Assembly (NCBI GenBank): GCA_030762895.1
Contig: CM061063.1
Coordinates: 218,900,103 to 218,964,102 of the forward strand
DNA: 64,000 nucleotides
DNA from: Sophora flavescens
Lineage: Eukaryota > Streptophyta > Magnoliopsida > Fabales > Fabaceae
Reading direction: 5' to 3'
The notes below the pieces were generated by a model. The model worked only from the letters and a program-made list of their open reading frames with translations. It had not been told where the DNA came from and searched no databases. Position 1 is the first letter of the stretch, and the number at the start of each line of letters is the position of its first letter. Positions 45,900-56,918 of the stretch are shown here, in pieces. The position numbers were made by a program, and so were the translations under genes.

Positions 45900-47537
45900 T
45901 GTAATCACACATTTATATATTTTGATGAATGACAAACACTAACAAAAAGGCAAGATAATTTTTCTCATAGCATGCAGGTACCGCGTGCACAAATTCAAAT
46001 TATTATGGTGTACCGTAAAATCGGTATCAAGACCTCAAGCAAGATTGAGTATATATACTAGGTCTTAGTTATCTTGTAAGGGTATGATGGCTAAAACTCA
46101 CTTTGGCTCATTTAATCAATTTAACTAAAACACTACACTTTTGGATAAAAGGTTTTTAATTAAGCTTTTGATTAACAAAGTATTTTTCAAATTGATTTTA
46201 AATTAAAAAAAATAAATAGAAATCTGATTTAACAAAAAAAAAAATAGATTGAGTTTTTCAAAATATAAAATCAGTTTTCAAACTCATGCAATTATTAATT
46301 TTCAAGGTGCAATCAATTTATTCAATACGTTGCAACATATCAAATAGTGCAATTTCAAAATGATGCAATTTCAATTGAAATGATCAATTTTTCTCTTTTT
46401 CAAACCGTGTGCAGAGTTTGGTCAACATAAAATATATAGCAAATGGAAAAATTTTGTCAATCTTATAAAAACTGATTTGCACTAAAGCTTCAACCGTTTG
46501 AGCCTTTGATTCAATTTAATTATGATTGAGATTTTATTTTCAATTGACTAAGCTTTTCTTCTCAATTGAAAAACGTGATTAATTGAGTTTGGAATGAAAT
46601 AAATTGATTGACTAAATATTGCTAATTGATTGGCAACGGTAATTTGTTCAATAATGACCAAAATAATAGTACATTGTTCTTTACATATATATGTGAAACT
46701 TGGGTGCAACTTAAAGCTTTCTTTTTGAAATTAAATGATATTGATCTTGAATAAAGAAAGCTTCAAAGTGTGAAATTTGAATTGGAATCAGTATGTATAT
46801 CTCAAGGCATGAACCTATTTTAACATGTGAAAAATGTTTTTTTTAAACCACCCAATTGAATTGCACATTAAATTTAATGGTGCAACGGCTAGCTTTCAAT
46901 GACATAAGTCCTTTCCTTATTTGAGGTGCAACGACTAGCTTTCAATGACATAAGTCCTTTCCTTATTTGAGGTGCAACGATCATATTTTCAAAAAGGCTA
47001 GAAAAGGGGTTTTTGTTGAAAATTCATAAGAGGACGTAACACAAGGAAAATACATTTTGATCTGAAAATTATTTGTGAGCCAAATTGTGTTATTATCATC
47101 ATACTCATAGTGCTTCAAGTTGTAATCATATGCACTTGGAAGAGTGTATCATATTGTTCTTCCTTTCTTGAAACTTTGTGTGAGGGTGTGGTATCCTCTT
47201 TGTTGTGATTGAGGCTTCTACACAAGGGTGGGGTATCCCTAGTGAGAAGGGATTTGTTGTGGTACAAAGGTTACAAGCACCATTATAAGCTTGTTTGTTA
47301 GTGGAAGAAAATCCCACAGGTGGAGTGGGGATTGGACGTAGGTCACCGGTGGTTGGTGGCCGAACCAGGATAAAATCCTCGCGTAAGTATTCTCGTTACC
47401 TCTCTTTTAATTTATTTCTTTTATATAATTGATTGCGTGATAAATTTTGTCAAAGAAATTGTTTGTTGAAAAAATTAAAAGAAATTTGTAGACTCAATTC
47501 ACCCTCCCCTCTTAAGTCGAAGCCACATATTCCAACA
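45900..47537 (+). repeat. 3' LTR of the 38705-47537 copia element
   Basis: 1638 bp, starts TGTAATCACACATTT and ends TTCCAACA. Differs from the 5' LTR by scattered substitutions. Confidence 0.95.
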
Positions 47538-47542
47538 ATGCT

Positions 47543-48206
47543 ATCTCTAAACGGGATTATTCAAAATAACCGTTGAAGAAATACAAGTGAAGAAGAAGGT
47601 CACTATAAATTGAAGACCTCGATCATCAAGAATAACTCTGCCTCGCACAATCTTGCTAGCTGAACTTTTGCCATTTGATAATCATTCATCCCATTATTCT
47701 TTCAAGAGCAAGAGTCTATATTATTTAGTTTGAATATTGTTGTAATATTCAACTGATCTTAAATCAGTCATACTCTCACACATAGTGAGTTAAGAAGATC
47801 AAACATTAAATCTCTTTGTTAGAGTTAGAGCCTGAAGATGCTTGGTAAGAAAGGAATACTTGTAGCCTGGAGAGATGTTGAATAGTTGGTTGTAGTCTAT
47901 TTGGAGAAATAGTGGATAAATCCTTCAAGTCGAAGGGACTGGACATAGCTCTTGGGTGGAAGAGAGTGAACCAGGATAAAATCTCTTGCATGAATCTTCT
48001 ATCCTTAAACTCTTGAGTTTTATTTGCTTATACTAACTCGTGGGGTTTTGATATTGCTTTTGTTAAAGTATTTTAAAAAGGATCTTTGTCTTTGTGTGTG
48101 CTTCTGTTTCAAATCTCTTTGAGTGAAAAAATCGTTTTAAAGGTTGTTTTCGAAAATTATTAACACAATTCAACCCCCCTTCTTGTGTTTGCCTGTGTCA
48201 ACTTCA
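47543..48206 (+). repeat. Sirevirus-like element: distal part of the 5' LTR
   Basis: Continues 37744-38704 after the nested element and ends TTCAACCCCCCTTCTTGTG...AACTTCA before the primer site. Homologous to 54220-54350 plus 55520-56028 in the 3' LTR. Confidence 0.88.
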
Positions 48207-48277
48207 TTGGTATCGAGCTCACGGCCTCGAAAGGGTTGAGCATCTAACAAGTGCCGAGGGAGTACGATCCAACAACC

Positions 48278-49356
48278 ATGGATGCAAAATGTCGAGCTAT
48301 GAATAGGCCTCATCTCTTTGATGGTTCCGATTATGACTATTGGAAGAAGAGGATGATGGCATTTTTGGATGCACAAAGTCTAGACATCCTGGGAGCTCAT
48401 AGAAACCGCTTACACTAAACCCAAAAATGAAAATGGAGCTATTGTTGCTAGAGCAGACTAGACAAAGAAACCAAAAGGCAAAGAATCAACTCAATCTTAA
48501 AGCTAAGCATTATTTGATGTGTGCCATCACCAGATCTGAACATGACAAAGTTCACAGCTGCAATACCGCTAAAGAAATCTGGGATACTCTTGCCCTAGCT
48601 CATCAGGGTTCTTCACAAGTTAAGGAATCCAAGATCAGCATACTGGTTCATTAGTATGAGCTGTTCAAGATGGGTGAACATGAAACAATAGACCAAATGT
48701 TTGGAAGATTCCAAACCATCACCAACAGTCTCAGATATCTTGGAAAAATCTATGAAAATAGAGATCATGTCAGAAAAATCCTGAGAAGTGTATCCAAGCA
48801 CCGGAGACCCAAAGTAACTGCTATTCAGGAAGCAAAAAACCTGAATACACTCTCTCTGGAAGAGCTTCTTGGATATCTCAAGATTCATGAACTTGAACTC
48901 AATGAAGAAGAAAATTCCAAAAAAGGAAAATCTATTACCGTAAAGGCAAAGAAAGCAAGTTCATCAAAAGTTCTCAAAGCTGCTGAGTCATCTGATGAGT
49001 CTGAATCTTCTGATAATAATGAAGAATCAAATGAGAATGAGTTATCCTTTATCTCCAGAAAGATTCAACATATGTGGAGAAAGAAAGGTGGTTTCAGAAG
49101 GAAGCAACTCAATAAAAAAATTTTCCAAGGAGAAGTCGGACTCAAGGAAAAAGGTCCACCCTTGTGCTTTGAATGCAAGAAACCTGGTCATTTCAAAGCA
49201 GACTGCCCTGAGCTAAAGGACAAAAAGAAGTTCTTCAAAAAGAAGAGAGGCTTAATGGCTACATTGTTGGATCTTGATCTGTCTTCTTCAGATGAAGAAA
49301 ATGAAGCTGCGGAAGAGGAAAATAATCGGCTTATAGGCGTATTAATCGCATCGTAA
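48278..49356 (+). pseudogene. Sirevirus-like gag
   Basis: Starts MDAKCRAMNRPHLFDGSDYD, followed by YWKKRMMAFLDAQ. Stops and frameshifts lie near 48417 and 48650. The frame is open from 48670 to 49356 (228 codons), with the knuckle CFECKKPGHFKADC and an acidic Ser-rich region. It ends at 49356 and pol sequence follows within 30 bp, so protease, integrase and most of RT have been deleted. Confidence 0.85.
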
Positions 49357-49384
49357 AGTGAATACACTGATTAGAAAATCCATT

Positions 49385-50345
49385 AAGTCTAATTTCCTAG
49401 TTGTACAGATATATGTTGATGATATTATTTTTGGCACTACTAATGAGTCTCTATGCAAAGAATTCTCTAAGTTAATGCAGAAAGAGTTTGAAATGAGCAT
49501 GATGGGAGAACTCAAATTCTTCCTTGGACTTCAAGTAAAACAAACCATGGACAAGGTGCTCACCCATCAAACTAAGTATACAAAAGAATTTCGAAGAAGT
49601 TTAAGATGAATGATTGTAAACCAATGAATAATCATATGTACCCCTACCTCCATCTTGAACAAAGATGATAAAGAGAAAAAGGTAGACCAAAAGGTATACG
49701 AGAGGTATGATAGGATCTCTCTTATATCTTCTGCGTCCTGGGGTCTCGATATTATGTTCGGTGTATGTTTATGTGCTCGATTTCAATCTGATCCTAGAGA
49801 ATCTCATTTATCAACAGTTCATAGAATTTTTAGATATTTAAAAGGTACTACTAATCTTGGTTTGTGCTTTAAGAAAAATGAAGATTGCTGATTAGTTGGT
49901 TTTTACGTAGTCGACTATCTTTGGAGATAGAATTGAAAGAAAAAGCACTAGTGGAGGATGTCACTTCATTGGAGCTAATCTTGTCTCATGGTCAAGCAAA
50001 AGACAAAGTACCATTGCTTTATCAACCGCTGAAACGAGTATATATCAGTTGCAAGTTGCTACTCACAACTTATCTGGATCAAACATCAATTGGAGGACTA
50101 CAATGTATTTGTAAGTAGTATTCCACTTATGTGTGATAATACTGCTGCAATAAATCTATCTAAGAATCCAATTTTGCATTCTAGAGCTAAGCACATAGAG
50201 ATTAAACATCATTTTATTAGGGATTATGTGCAAAAAGGTGTGATTGATATTCAATTTGTAGATATCGGACCATATGACGCGTCCACCGATAATCGTTTAT
50301 CACATCCATTATATAGTTTCGACGAGTTCACATCTGCCCATGGTT
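49385..50345 (+). pseudogene. Sirevirus-like RT end and RNase H remnants
   Basis: VQIYVDDIIFGTTNESLCKE and MMGELKFFLGLQVKQT (49400-49540) are the last part of RT. Then come WGLDIMFGVCLCARFQSDPR and FRYLKGTTNLGLCF (49738-49870), and RNase H pieces, ending MCDNTAAINLSKNPILHSRA and KHIEIKHHFIRDYVQKG (50130-50240). Several frame changes are present. Confidence 0.88.
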
Positions 50346-50647
50346 AAAAATATTCTTTTTGTGTTAATAAATGCATTTATTTTGTCACAAGAAGAATTTA
50401 TCCTTTATTCTCTTTGCAGAGTCAAGATTTCCATCAATCCCATCAATACCATTTTATGGTCCCAAGTTACCAACGCCGCTTTATCATAATGACATGTCAT
50501 GTCAATTTTTTTAAACCTTTGTTATTCAAAAATTCCTTTAAAAGAAATCTTTTCCTCTCGAGAAAACTTTACGCTTCCATAACCTCTCGAGCTATCTCTC
50601 GCTTTACCTCTCTTGGCTTTCAAACCCAAGCTCTTTGATCATCTACA

Positions 50648-52755
50648 ATGGCTTCTTCAACATTCAACGTGGACAAACTCAACTTAGCTACAGAGCATCA
50701 TTTCAATCTTGGTGTGAAGAAAGACTACAATCTTGACATAAGCAAATATGTCAATGCAAATAGCGGTGGGAAGGACTCTTCGTGGGAGAAAGTCTCTGTC
50801 TTTCCCAATCTAGTCGAGGATTTCGGAGAAACATCCAACCGACGAAACTAACTTCTACTCAACAAGTATTATGAAAGAAAATTACAGTCTCGGAGAATAC
50901 TATTGCCGATGCAATCTTCCTCCGTTCAGGAAGGTCTAGTCTTCACCGAGTCAAGGGAAGAAGACTTGGGTGGCTATGAGACTATAGAAGTCTGTCTCAT
51001 GAAAGAGGACATAGTCGGGACTCACTTTGGAAGGTTGTTGAAATGAAGGACATCATTCGTATCCTTCACCAGCTTCTCAACAAGGTGGTGCTTGATAAGG
51101 TTGGATCCATGGACAACTTCTCATCTCTTCACAAATTCTGCCTCTGCCATCTTCTCACAGAAATAAGAATCAATCTTCCAAGAATCCTATATGGAAGATT
51201 CGGAGACACTTGTGATGAACAAGAAAAGACTCTCTACACTTCCTTTCTGCCATCTTCTCTCAAAGATTTTCAAGGCTCAAGGAGTACATGAGTTTCTTGT
51301 TGCTAAGTCTCTCGAGGAGCAAGCTAGGTTATTAATCGGATAAACCAATGTCTCGCGAGACTTTGGAAATATGAACATAGCCAACATGAACCTCGATCGT
51401 ATCTTAACGCTGCAATGGCTAAGATCGAGAATTAATGATGGCTAAAGAAGAGATGGTTGAACAAAATAATGCTGGAAGTCCTGAGACAGATGGTATCCTC
51501 TACCTAAATATGAGGAAGAAGTTAGCCAATATGTTGAACCCCCTACTTACCTCACCCCCCGAAGTGTCAATTAATCAAGAATGTGCCTCTAAAATTTACA
51601 ATGATTTAGGACCTTAGTCACTCAACTACCCTAACCAAATCCCCCCTCCCCCCCGGGAAAAATTTTCCCAAACCTTGTCAAAACTCCTCCCACTCATACC
51701 ACTTATTGATGGAGTTGAGAGACACATTATACCCGGCCGGGAGATCGACCCAAAAGGAAAAATCTTCCCACTATTCCCGGGAAAAAGAGCAAGATCGCCT
51801 AAGCATGTACCCATGATCATGCCAAGGACACAAAATGGGTGTCCTTTGAGCATCCCAGAATCTATGGGAGGGTCGACTGGTTTGCTTGGATTAGCTCGAT
51901 GATATCTTAAGTGGCGTTCAGTCAAATCGCAGCTAATAGAGTAAATTTTGTCCCCTCCATCCTTGCCGAGGCATAATGAAGCAACCAGGATTGGAATCAA
52001 GCCCCTCAGGATCTGTCCGAGATTGCCAATGCTGGGTCCTAATAAGGACAAGGACTTGAAGAACAGAAGATTCAAGGGAATAATGCCCGAGGTCGATTGA
52101 AAGATTGCTTGATCTTGGATCAAGAGACTTTGACGACTTAATGATGGATTTCCTTCTCAATACTGAATCCATTGAGTTGATCAATGAGCACAGAGCTGTT
52201 GACTTCTAGAAGTCTCACATAATTCACTATACCAGAGAGGCATCTTCCTCTGGTTTATCTGAAGAAGAAAAGAAAGATATTCCCAAGGTCAGAGGAAAGT
52301 GTGGTCTCTCACACTTTAGATATATGATATATAAAGACCTCTGGGGACTTCCAATAAACAACAGGATTGTGGAATTCATCTACCCCATTAGATGGGCAAA
52401 GGAAATCACAGTAAAACCCAAACCTACTCCAAACCTTATCACACATGAACTTGTTGCTGAAGAAAATGGTCAAATTGTCATTGCTGATAATTTAGAAGAT
52501 ACTGCTGAATCCTGTCACCAACAAAGCTCATCAAAAAGGCAATCTTATCAACCTTTAGCACTGGTTGTAATGCACCCTGAAGATCACTCAAGAACTCTAA
52601 GCACTTTTTCAAGAGTCTCAGAAAGCTCAAGGCAACAGACTACGCCATCTAATATTGAAGAAGTTCTTGAAAACTCGGTTGATGAAAGGGTTGACAAGTT
52701 AGTTGATGAAAAGGTTGACAAGATAGCTGAAAAGATCAAGGAGGATGTTCATTAG
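50648..52755 (+). pseudogene. Extra ORF region after pol (env-like position), broken
   Basis: About 2.1 kb of degenerate coding sequence lies between pol and the 3' LTR. Pieces are MASSTFNVDKLNLATEHHFN (50648), MKDIIRILHQLLNKVVLDK (51043) and a C-terminal part from 52324 that ends in a charged heptad-like stretch, DERVDKLVDEKVDKIAEKIK (about 52680-52740), likely coiled coil. Sireviruses often carry an additional frame at this position. No signal peptide or membrane anchor is seen, and I cannot assign a function. Confidence 0.55.
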
Positions 52756-53268
52756 CAAGTTCAGACTTCAATGGCTCCAACCCTTAAAGGTTGTGAATAA
52801 AATGCTTGAATTTCTCATGGACTTCAAGAAGAGTCATACTCGAACCATCCTCCTCCACCACCTCCTTCACTTTAGCCTATATTTTTTTTTCCTTCTTTTG
52901 TAATCGACAATGATGGTCCTCTCCTTTTACCTTTTTTGGTGATGACAAAAAGGGGAGAAAGGAAAGAAAAGAGAATTGTATATATAAAGTCTATTTTTGA
53001 AAAGCTCTTATATGTTTGCACTTGCATATTCTCTTCTACTTGATAAATTGCTCTAATATACTTATGTTTACTTATTTTCTTTGATATCCGCGCTGCTCGA
53101 TACTTGTGTTTATATAGATTCTAAGAATGATAAGCGGTTGCACCTATCTCATTAGCTCATAAGTCTGCTTAAGTATTTGAATGCTTTGTCTTGGGGGAGT
53201 CCTGCAAGCTCTCTTAGACTTTGCTTTTCAAATTTAATTAGTTTTGTCATCATCAAAAAGGGGGAGAT
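52756..53268 (+). other. Non-coding region before the Sirevirus-like 3' LTR
   Basis: No frame. Contains AAAAAGGGGAGAAAGG (about 52949) and the true polypurine tract at 53255-53268. Confidence 0.7.
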
Positions 53269-56028
53269 TGTTGGAACCAAAGTGGTTTAGGATTTAATAA
53301 TCTCTAAGTTTTGATCTAACAAAAGGATTAAATTTGCTTGGTAAAGTGTTAGTTGAGGATCTAACATGTGCTTTCGGTTATGCAGAATATTTACATATAA
53401 GAAACATGGGATAAGTTTCAATTTAAAAATACGCATCCACCCCCGTAGACGGGCCGCTCAAATACTTTGGTAAAGTTACTTAGTTATTTAATTAAGTAGA
53501 CTGGCTTTCTTTAGTAGACGAGGCTATAAATATTTGCTAGATGAATACCTAAAGAACTTTTAGGTACAGCAAGTCCAAAGACTTGATAATAAAGCACGTC
53601 CATCTTGCCACGTAAGGCATCAAGTAATTAGTTGAAGAAAATGAACTAAAACACAAAGTAATCTATTAGACGAGCTCTAACCGCCACGTCACTAGATGGA
53701 GATCTTTATAAACTCATTAAGAAATAGCAAGTCTGAAGACTTGATTGATAAGATGATATGCCACGTCATCGGCATGAGCTAAGTAAAATATAGAATAGAC
53801 TTGGACTCTCATATGAATGAATAGACGGAGTTTCTTTTGAGACGAGCGCCATCTTGCAATCCGAATCTCTTATATTTATTTCAAATGATTGATATTTATT
53901 TCTATTAGAATATTTGTTCTTCATATTTGTTTTATCTCGCTTTAATGTTTCACCATGTTGTAAAAGAAATATAGTACAATCAAGAAAATGCAAAAAGAGA
54001 ATCATACAAATAAGATACTGCAAAACGATCACATTGATTACAAACTTTAGGATCAAAAGCTGGATTATACATAAGAGGAACAACAAGTGCTCAAGTTGCA
54101 ATACTTCAGAGGAGTAAACTCCATTTCATTCTACCTCGATAACTAAGAGTACTATTCAAGCATTGCCACAATCAAGCTCTCAATCACAACGGATGTCATG
54201 CATTAAATGCTATCTCTAAACGGGATTATTCAAAGTAATAGTTTAATAAATACAAGTGAAGAAGAAGGTCAATATAAATTGAAGACCTCCGATATTCAAG
54301 AATAACTCCCCGCGCACAATCTTGCTAGTGAACTTTTGCCATTTGATAATTGATAGCCTCCAGCTCATCTAGTTTTATGGCTAGTATGACCAGGGTTTTG
54401 TGCAAATTATATCCTATTTTCACCCAAATTAGATTAGATTGTCCTCAAGCAAGGTTTTGAGTCTCTAAAGTAGTTTAGATAATTTAGCGCTTTGAGTCAA
54501 ATAATGCACTTATAGCTATTTCTTTGTTTTCAAAAGTTAAATAGAAGTTGAGAGAATAAAGAAACAGGAGTTCGCTCGTGAGAGTCTTCGCCTCATGAAC
54601 CTGAAGCCACAAGCAGAAAAATGCCATCCTCTCTCGGTTCGCCCCACGAACACTGTGACTCGCTCGCGATAATCAAACTCCTGGAAGACCGGAAGCCATC
54701 ACGGCTTAACCATGTTAAATGCGCTGTCCCAAGCGGTTGGGAATTGAAGAATTCAGCCTCATGAGCATTACTTTGCCCCATGAGAAGACTCCCAACGTTC
54801 TTGATTTTCACAATATTCGCCTCGCGAAAGGGGCTCACCTCAATAGTATAAAATTTACCGTTTCCGAGCAGGTTTGGAAGGACTTTGGCTTCTCCATAGT
54901 TTTACATATTCTGTATTTCTTTTTTCCATGAGAACTAGATTTCTTAGATTAGTCTCTGCATGAGAATTCCATTATACTTGAGGTTTTGTAATTCCTATTT
55001 TGCTTGCTTTTCACTTTCAATACCATATTATACATTTATTTGTTTAATTCGGAGTGTATAGTGTTGTGTTGATTCATTGTGATGTTATGTTCCTATACTT
55101 AGTGCGCTTGTTTAATCGCGTGTGTTCATTTCATGTTCATTTTAGTCCATGAGGGCTTAACCCGCTTGGTTTTAATTCCGGAATAAGAATATATATCGTA
55201 GTTACCATTTCGTTTGTTAATTGTTGCTACAATCGAAGGGATTAGAATCAGCAGGGCTTGGAATTATATGAACGAATGATAGTTTGGGAATTCGAGAACA
55301 ATGGATTCGTATTTTGCTACTTGATAATCTCTTTAAACTTCCTTGTTTTCATTGCTTTATTTTCTTTGATTGCATCCAATTCCAAACCCCCCCCCCAAAA
55401 AAATAGATTTTTGTGGTAATAACACTTCAAGAGTCCTTGTGAGACGACATCCGAGTTGTCCTAAACTACGCTTTATAAACCTTGTTCTTTTTAATATGCG
55501 TATTAGTGCGTTCAATAATCATTCATTCAATTATTCTTTCAAGAGCAAGAGTTTGTATTTTAGTTTGAATATTGTTGTAATATTCAACTGATCAAATCAC
55601 TATCCTCTCACACATAGTGAGTTAAGAAGATCAAACATTAAATCCTCTTTTTTAGAGTTGGACAAAAAAGATGCTGGTACGAAGAATACTTGTAGCCTGG
55701 AGAATGTTGAATATGGTTTAATTATTTGGAGAAATAGTGATAAATCCTTCAAGTCGTAGGGATTGGATGTAGCTCTTGGTTGGAAGAGAGTAAACCAGGA
55801 TAAAATCTCTTGCGTGAATCTTACATCCCTAACCCCGGTTTATTTCTTTGTACTAACTGTGGGGTTTTGATATTGCTTTAATGAAAGTCTTTTAAAGAGG
55901 ATCTTTGTGTCTGGTGTGTGCTTCTCTTCAAATACTCTTTGTGTCAAAAATCGCTTTAAAGGTTGTTTTCAAAAGTATTAAAACCACAATTCAACCCCTT
56001 TCTTGTGTTTGCTCGTGTCAAAACTTCC
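53269..56028 (+). repeat. 3' LTR of the Sirevirus-like element (contains a solo LTR)
   Basis: Starts TGTTGGAACCAAAGTGG like the 5' LTR (TGTTGGTACCAAAGTGG) and ends just before AAGGG at 56029. It carries CACGTCCATCTTGCCACG and AGACGAGCTC units. Interrupted at 54350/54351. Confidence 0.88.
54351..55514 (+). mobile_element. Solo LTR (1164 bp), probably Ty3/gypsy
   Basis: TGATAGCCTCC...GTGCGTTCA with TG/CA ends and target duplication ATAAT (54346-54350, 55515-55519). The uninterrupted 5' LTR at about 47685 shows the empty site. TGTGAGACGACATCCGAG near the end resembles Athila/Tat-type LTR ends. No internal sequence remains. Confidence 0.85.
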
Positions 56029-56033
56029 AAGGG

Positions 56034-56918
56034 AAAGTGAAAATCCACCACTCAAGGAATGAGATGAACTCGTGGTGCTTATGATAGCGGTGTGCGGCGA
56101 CTATTGGCCTTGATGGCGCAAGGAGCATAACCTTAGGGTGCAACCATGAACTAGAAATGAGAGAGTAACAAAGAGAAGGAAGTTTAAATATGAAGTTAAG
56201 TTCTAAAAAACCATGAATGCAAATTATTACGGATGAAAAGCAGCTGGAGGGCTACATGCTTCGTGAGGAGTTTCGCTGCGAGGATCAAACAGACATGCGG
56301 TGCTTCCCCGTCATTGAGCGATCCTCCAAGGGCGGTGGTCGTTGTTACTTGCAGCTGAAGGAGGGATAACTTTGAGACTAAGGGAGAGAGAAGGGGAAGT
56401 GAGATGTGAGTGTGGGAGTGGTTTTACCATTGGAGAAGAGCCAGTGAAGATGTGGGGTGGTTGATATTGAGTTTAGGAAATACCATAGATTTTTGGCTCT
56501 TGAATCTAAAATCAATCAATGACAAATATATAATTTCAAAATTCAAAATAGAGAATATTGATAGTTGAAATGATCAACTAATAAAATCAATGATCCAAAA
56601 TTATTCTACCGATTAATATTATACCAACATATTTTTAAATCTAAAATTAAATAGAGTAAAATCAAAATAAATTATTCCATCCATATTATTGAAAATATTT
56701 TTTAAATAAATAATAATAGTGACAATATTATAATATTATTGTCTAGCAAGGCATACAATGTAGATCATAGCATAATGCACCCAATAAAATAATTTAAATA
56801 AGTAAACAAAATTAATTTGACCAACAACATAAAAATAAACAAAAAATAAACATTTAGAAAACAAATCACTTAATGTGCTAAAATTAACCAAATATGTAAA
56901 AAAAAACAGGATGTTACA
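56034..56918 (-). mobile_element. Tekay/Del-like LTR, second part
   Basis: Continuation of the LTR from 37743. On the - strand it starts TGTAACATCCTGTTTTT (56918 downward), right after a GTGGAAGAGATGT purine-rich tract of internal region 2. A GC-richer part lies at about 56230-56470. Confidence 0.72.

Larger units (their letters stand above)
38705..47537 (+). mobile_element. Ty1/copia element with two 1638-bp LTRs
   Basis: Target duplication ATGCT (38700-38704, 47538-47542). LTRs at 38705-40342 and 45900-47537 have the same length and differ at few sites. Primer site TGGCATCAGAGC (40345-40356) and polypurine tract AAAAAGGGGGAGTA (45886-45899). It inserted into the 5' LTR of the Sirevirus-like element. 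The polyprotein is mutated. Long LTRs and gag style suggest a Sirevirus/Maximus-like lineage (inference). Confidence 0.95.
37744..56028 (+). mobile_element. Sirevirus-like Ty1/copia element with two nested insertions
   Basis: Target duplication AAGGG (37739-37743, 56029-56033). The 5' LTR is 37744-38704 plus 47543-48206. The primer site TGGTATCGAGC lies at 48208. The internal region is 48207-53268, with the polypurine tract AAAAAGGGGGAGAT at 53255-53268. The 3' LTR is 53269-54350 plus 55520-56028. The LTRs are about 1.6 kb without the insertions. The internal region is deleted between gag and RT. Assignment to Sireviruses is inferred from LTR size, zinc-knuckle type and the extra reading frame after pol. 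Confidence 0.85.

Noticed and set aside
51626..52123. 165-codon frame on the - strand
   Set aside because: Antisense to the post-pol region of the Sirevirus-like element and without any recognisable domain.
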